This document shows positions 25,029-29,364 of a stretch of DNA of 29,364 nucleotides, in pieces. Position numbers and translations under genes: made by a program. The DNA is from Gnetum montanum (lineage: Eukaryota > Streptophyta > Gnetopsida > Gnetales > Gnetaceae). Below the pieces are notes generated by a model, which ran no database searches, was not told the origin of the DNA, and worked only from the letters and a program-made list of their open reading frames with translations. Within the stretch, counting starts at the first letter, position 1, and every line of letters begins with the position of its first letter. The stretch is taken from positions 410,202 through 439,565 of the forward strand of contig MNCI01009462.1 in NCBI GenBank assembly GCA_015680685.1, given 5' to 3'.

Positions 25029-27817
25029 TCATGTAGTTCCTGGTGGCGGTGGCTCCTCCATGGGTGCTTTCCCTTTGTCACGTGCTCCAAGCTTTGAAGG
25101 TTGATGACACTAAAGAATAGCCTAGAGCTTCTCCTCTTCGGTTTGAGGGTCTTGTGCTGTCCATGCTGATGCTCCGATGTTTGATGGAGTCGGCACTTCC
25201 CACGGACAGGGTAGTTGTGGGAACATCTGATTAGCTTTGATGTACCATGCCACGAACACCCGTCATTCCTCTTCAAAGGCTCTGGCTCTATCTTTGTATT
25301 CATGAAGTTTTGTCAGCTGTCGAGCCATGTCGGTTGCCACATCTTTCTATCCTTGGTAGCTTTCTTTTACCACCGCGAGTTCAGAATTTGTGACATCTAG
25401 TTTTTCAGCCAACTTCTTTTGCTCTGCAAATTCTATTTCATATTTGACATGGGTGGAAGCTACCTGCTGCTCGAGCTCTGACCTCGAGCGTCCTGCTGTT
25501 AACATGGCCAGGTTGGCATATTGAAGGTTTGCCAACTCCATGTATTCAGTTAAGTCTTGGATCTGCAGGTTCCAGTTCTTAATTTCTGCTTGGTGGGCGT
25601 AGGCGTAAGTGTCCAATATGGCTCCCCAATCAGTGTGCTGGGCATTGATGTTGTTGATTTGAGCTTTGACCATATGGATCTCCTTCTCCAGGATTTGTTT
25701 ATACATCCCCACCTGATCACGGAAATGCTCCTTCAGCTTCTCATGTCGTTTAGACTCATTCTGCCACGTGGGAATTTTGATGGCTGATTTCTGTCGAATA
25801 GCGTGTACCTCCTCCATTGAGAGGGTTCGAATTTTCTCTGGCTAAATGGCTTACATCTCGGTTGACTCGAATGAATTGTTCTCGCAGCTGATGAAAGTGC
25901 TCATCGAGAACAGTCTTTTGCTTTTCCACAGAAGTCAACCGAAGGTTATCTGCAACCAACTGCTTATTCTCTTCTTGCAAGGCCTTGAGTGCCTTAAGAT
26001 GTGCATGAGTTTGCACCTTTGCTACGGAGGCATAACAAGTGGGCATCTCCTTTTCTTCTACCACATTTTTGTTTTCTGCAATTAATTTTATTAGCTACTC
26101 GGTTCTAAAATTGTCTAACTGGTCTGCGGGAACTAATCGCAAGGGATCCCACTGTGCTGCTTGTAAGGTGATGAGCTGCTCTTATAATTTCTGCACTTCA
26201 GCCTTAGCATGCTCAGCCCTTACTTCGGATATGACCAGCTTCCCCTTTGTGGAAATGAGGTCTGACTGAATTTCCGTTACATCTTGGGGGATGTCAAACA
26301 GGGACGTTAAAACTTGTCCTGTTTGAAGCAATCTATCCAATACATCCTCATGTTCTGCAGGAGTCATTGAGGTCCTGACAATAGTTTGAGCATCCTGTGC
26401 TCCTGAAAGATCTGTCGATGGTACAATAGGTACATTGAAGGACTCTTTGATGTGGTCAGTGACCACCTCAGCTACTCCCGCGGCATCCTGGTGTTGCATG
26501 ACCACCACAGTGGCCCCTTCACCAGTCTCTAATTGAACTTGAAAAGATGCCGCATGTCCAGAGATCTATTGTGACCATCTGCTTTCCCCTCCTCCTGTAT
26601 GCATTGACAACTCACCCCTTGTGTGATCCACTGAAATTGTAGGTTGGCTAGCATCATCGATGACGCGGAAGAGATTGGTGTCATCACGACTTCCCCAATT
26701 GACCGTTTCAGCAATGGCCCTCAGATGGCTCATTGACGGTCTATAGTCTTGCGGCGGCAGCTAATCCTGGCCTGTGCCGGGTCCTGCTTCTTGTTGTTGG
26801 CTGGGACCTGTGGCTGGAGGTTGACTGGCTCCTACAAGTTGAGTTGTAGGGGGTTCCAGCCATCTGTTCTTCATCTTCTTCATTTGGTCCCAACTCTTCG
26901 CTAGTGCTCTTTCTTGGAGCTGGTTCCTTTAACAATTCAGCGTAAGAAGAATTTTGGGCTTTTCAGAGGACGTCATTTGTATATCCCCGAATACCAACCT
27001 GTTGGCACAGTTTTCTGATAAGGCAGGGAAAAGGGAGTGCCATTTTCCCTGTCTTCTGTTCTTCGAATCGCCTTAGGATCTCTGTCAAATATAGATGAGG
27101 AAGGTTAGCGTTAACCTTTCCCATCAACAATGCACATCCTCTTGCTACGTACATTGATATTATTTTTAAACCTTTTGTGGGGGAGAGGTGATAAGTTCTG
27201 ATTTTGAAATAAACTCTCTCTTCCATTGTCAGCTCACCAAAAGCTTTATCTCTACCATAAGACTTTTCTAGCCAATCCTTTCGCACATCAGGGTCTAATC
27301 GGCTGGATAACCGAGCAACATGGGGACCTGAATTTGGAAGGTTTAACACTTCTGAAATTGCCTGTGTAAAAAAATCTATTGTCACACCACCGATATTTAC
27401 CGTGGTGCCTTGCTTCTTATTGTGCCAAAATAGGTACGTTTCTCCTAAGTACCAGACACCTTGTTCAGAGAGGACAGGCCATAAGGGAGACCCTTTGAGG
27501 TGATCCTTAACAGCCTCAGGAGCAAACTCTATAAAAGATTCAAAGTTGAGTTCCATAATCACCGAGGCAATTGTGGAATTCATGTGGATAGCCTGAACAC
27601 ATTCCGGGGGCAACGTGAGTTGTTGTCCCAATTCAGGCACAGCAGCTCCTCCTTCCACCTGCTCGGATCATCTGGTAGGAGGTTCTTCTTGATGGATGCT
27701 GAATGAGTGCACCTCCTGCTCGTTATGTTGTTCGGTAGGGCCTTGCCTTCTACCTCTCCTAGGTTGTTTCGCTCCACCTTGATTAGGAATCTTCTGCTGT
27801 GAACGTTTCAGGGCCAT
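25029..27817 (-). pseudogene. Second ORF of element 2: Transposase_32-like domain plus long coiled coil
   Basis: Starts ATGGCCCTGAAACG (27817) and ends EEPPPPGTT with TGA at 25031-25029, about 930 codons if it were open. The N-terminus is basic and Gln/Arg-rich. The longest open piece (27658-26963, 231 residues) contains WYLGETYLFWHNKKQGTTV, GGVTIDFF, ISEVLNLPN, then RTYHLSPTKG and PFPCLIRKLCQQVGI. That motif order recalls the plant transposon protein domain (Transposase_32 type) seen in plant retroelement ORFs. A Pro/Ser/Thr/Arg-rich linker (26935-26741) leads to 26508-25347, which is dominated by heptad-like coiled coil (ALQEENKQLVADNLRL; LELEKEIH-type stretches). At least one stop (near 27662) and several frameshifts break it. 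Its role is unknown; assembly or RNA binding is speculation. Confidence 0.75.
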
Positions 27818-28080
27818 CTGCAATCACACGGGCCAACGTTAGTAAGGTTGTTTTGGAAATCAAGTTATACCTTACTACTTGCCTTAATTAAAGAACATAT
27901 ATTATAATGTGTGATCGTGCCTAAAAATTATGATAACGAGTCCCATGACTAAGGTGGGTTTTCATTTTAATCTCCCGGTATACTTGAGGGTTATATAATG
28001 TTTGGCACAATATTTCTAAGTGTTAGCATTAATTACCCTAATTGATGTCCTTTGGGTGATGCTAAATTTTAAAAAAGTTA

Positions 28081-28100
28081 GACACTTTTCGGCAAGTGTC
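28081..28100. repeat. Perfect 7-bp stem hairpin
   Basis: GACACTT and AAGTGTC flank TTCGGC. It sits next to the internal G-run of element 2. The element 1 counterpart near 18.5 kb has lost the pairing. Confidence 0.8.
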
Positions 28101-28287
28101 TCTCCCCCACGACTAAACTGAACACTCTGGGTTCAAGCAGATTCAAATGGAATTAAAATCGGAGTACCAGTGTGCGAGATATAGGTGAAAAAGCAAGGGT
28201 CACGCAATCGCAAGTCGTAGAGAAAAAATTCAAAAATCCCCCCCCGCGTAAATGCCAAATGAAGCTAAGTGTTGGGGTGGGGGTTCC

Positions 28288-28378
28288 TATTTATAGGAAA
28301 AGGGGATGCGATATCGCATACGGTACATCATGTACGTGATATCTCATGGGACGCGATATCGCGTACGCGATATCTCGT
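28288..28378 (-). promoter_or_regulatory. Internal promoter-like module of element 2, upstream of the second ORF
   Basis: Four GATATC sites (28310, 28338, 28355, 28369) include the decamer GCGATATCGC and a perfect 20-bp palindrome GATATCGCGTACGCGATATC (28355-28374). On the minus strand a TATA box TATAAATA (28295-28288) follows at the same relative place as in the LTRs. It points toward the second ORF, whose ATG is about 470 bp downstream. Flanking sequence aligns with the interior of element 1 on both sides, so this is not a separate solo LTR. Promoter function is inferred from architecture only. Confidence 0.6.
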
Positions 28379-29364
28379 CCAAACTGTAGTGAGACACCTG
28401 GTTAAGATCGAATTTTTAATGATTTTTCTTAAAATTAATGTGTAAAGTGAGGACATTAACAAGGATTAATATATTCAAGGGTAATTTCATGAATTTGAGA
28501 GGCACTTTGAATGATAAGGATGTGAATTTTACAATTAAAACTTTGGCGGTTATGAAGAAAAGGGAATGTAATGTAACGTTGGAATGTTAAAGTTTTGAGG
28601 GTTAATAAATGGGAATGAAAATTATGAAAATTAAGCTAAGGGTAAGAAATTGTGTGTTCTAGCTAGAGAATTAATGGAGATTACAACAAAATTACACAAG
28701 TGAGTCCTCCCCAAAGCAGGTTTCAACCTATTATGCCCTTGTGTAATCACACTTAAAGTGTTCGTGTGCACTAGAAGGGTTAGAGGTAATCTGCACTAAC
28801 TCCACAAAACACACACATGTAAATATCACCAGAATGAGATGAAAATTTTATGTTACACGAGACACGAGCTACAATTACACGAACAGTGAGATGAGACGAA
28901 GTGTAGAAAGGGATCGTAGAGATCGAGATATGAGGTATCTAACTCAGGGCACAATGAATCCTACGTGTAAAGCATGATTAACGTGTCATTATCCCATCGT
29001 TCCAAGATTAGGACCAAGTCCATCCTTCTAATCAATGACATCGCATTGTTTCATCCTATGGTAAACAACTATGAGAGTACCATAACAACAAGGTGTACGA
29101 TCACTTGGCGTTTAGTACAAGGGAGGAGTGATTTTTGTTTTATGGCACTTGTGTTTTTCTTTTCTCTCTTTTTTTTTCTTTTTCACTTTACTGAATCTAG
29201 AGAAGCCGCCAACCTTCAGGCATGGGTGCATGTCTTTCTAGTGGGACCCCCTAGAACAGCTTTTGATGTTCAAGTTCCCTTTTGATTACTCTTACTTCCA
29301 TTTTTCATTAGATCTACAAGGATCTTAGTACAACCAAGTTGCATGATAACACCCACAGATGACA

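Larger units (their letters stand above)
23844..29364 (-). mobile_element. Element 2: second member of the same family, minus strand, partial
   Basis: Its 3' LTR lies at 23844-24857 in reverse orientation. Moving right (5' in the element) come a polypurine tract, the second ORF (27817-25029), and a non-coding region that aligns with element 1 positions of about 17.3-18.8 kb. Its gag and 5' LTR should lie beyond the window. It has no pol domains in the 4.5 kb of internal sequence visible. It is more complete than element 1 in the second ORF and carries an internal promoter-like module. Confidence 0.9.
27818..29364 (-). other. Non-coding middle of element 2
   Basis: Aligns in reverse with 17.33-18.81 kb of element 1 on both sides of the promoter-like module at 28288-28378. 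It contains a hairpin at 28081-28100, a G-run (28101-28113, minus strand GTCGTGGGGGAGA) resembling the polypurine tract, and a pyrimidine-rich tract at 29154-29184 (purine on the element strand). An open frame at 28974-29285 is the counterpart of the antisense frame in element 1. A good splice-acceptor sequence (TGTGATTGCAG) ends directly at the ATG of the second ORF. Confidence 0.75.

Noticed and set aside
24917-25303. Minus-strand 128-residue frame
   Set aside because: It overlaps the end of the second ORF of element 2 in another frame. The frame ending EEPPPPGTT is the one conserved in element 1.
28054-28400. Interpretation of the GATATC/TATA block as a solo LTR or nested element
   Set aside because: There is no TGATGAGT or ACTCATCA end nearby, and sequence on both sides aligns colinearly with the interior of element 1.

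Overview
The window is nuclear DNA from a land plant with a repeat-rich, AT-rich genome. The evidence is a ten-exon endo-beta-1,4-glucanase gene of the plant-specific class C (GH9 catalytic domain plus C-terminal CBM49) and long stretches of nested, decayed Ty3/gypsy-type LTR retrotransposons. A gymnosperm or another large-genome seed plant would fit, but nothing in the sequence fixes the species. A 63-base run of N and a 17-base poly-C at the left edge show that this is draft assembly.

Layout. Positions 1-3203 hold no recognisable gene, only a short tandem duplication. Positions 3204-6773 (minus strand) hold the one intact host gene. Its ten exons join in frame to 604 codons, with a signal peptide, the GH9 catalytic residues and a CBM49 domain; two of its nine introns are of the GC-AG type. 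Positions 6774-11220 are mostly decayed non-coding DNA with small tandem repeats and a promoter-like block (a heat-shock-element-type palindrome 55 bp before a TATA box).

The right two thirds are retrotransposons. An old Ty3/gypsy element (element A, plus strand) leaves a stop-ridden gag at about 11.2-13.6 kb and its protease region at 20.5-21.3 kb. It was split by element 1 (13642-20470), which has two 897-bp LTRs beginning TGATGAGT and ending ACTCATCA, a 5-bp target duplication CACTA, a primer-binding site resembling tRNA-Asp, and a polypurine tract. Element 1 has a gag with a Cys/His knuckle and a duplicated 60-residue module, a long non-coding middle, and a shrunken second ORF. I see no protease, reverse transcriptase, RNase H or integrase, so the family looks non-autonomous. 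After a stretch with an unrecognised minus-strand coding remnant (22.4-23.2 kb), a second member (element 2, minus strand) starts at 23844 with a 1014-bp LTR and runs off the right edge. It keeps a much longer second ORF (25029-27817): a plant transposon protein domain of the Transposase_32 type followed by a long coiled coil.

The most interesting system is this two-ORF, pol-less family. Its LTR promoters carry an array of GATATC-centred palindromes just upstream of the TATA box. Element 2 has a second copy of that array-plus-TATA module inside the element, in sense orientation, about 470 bp upstream of the second ORF. That suggests the second ORF has its own promoter. Element 1 lacks the module at the equivalent position and has lost most of the ORF by internal deletions.
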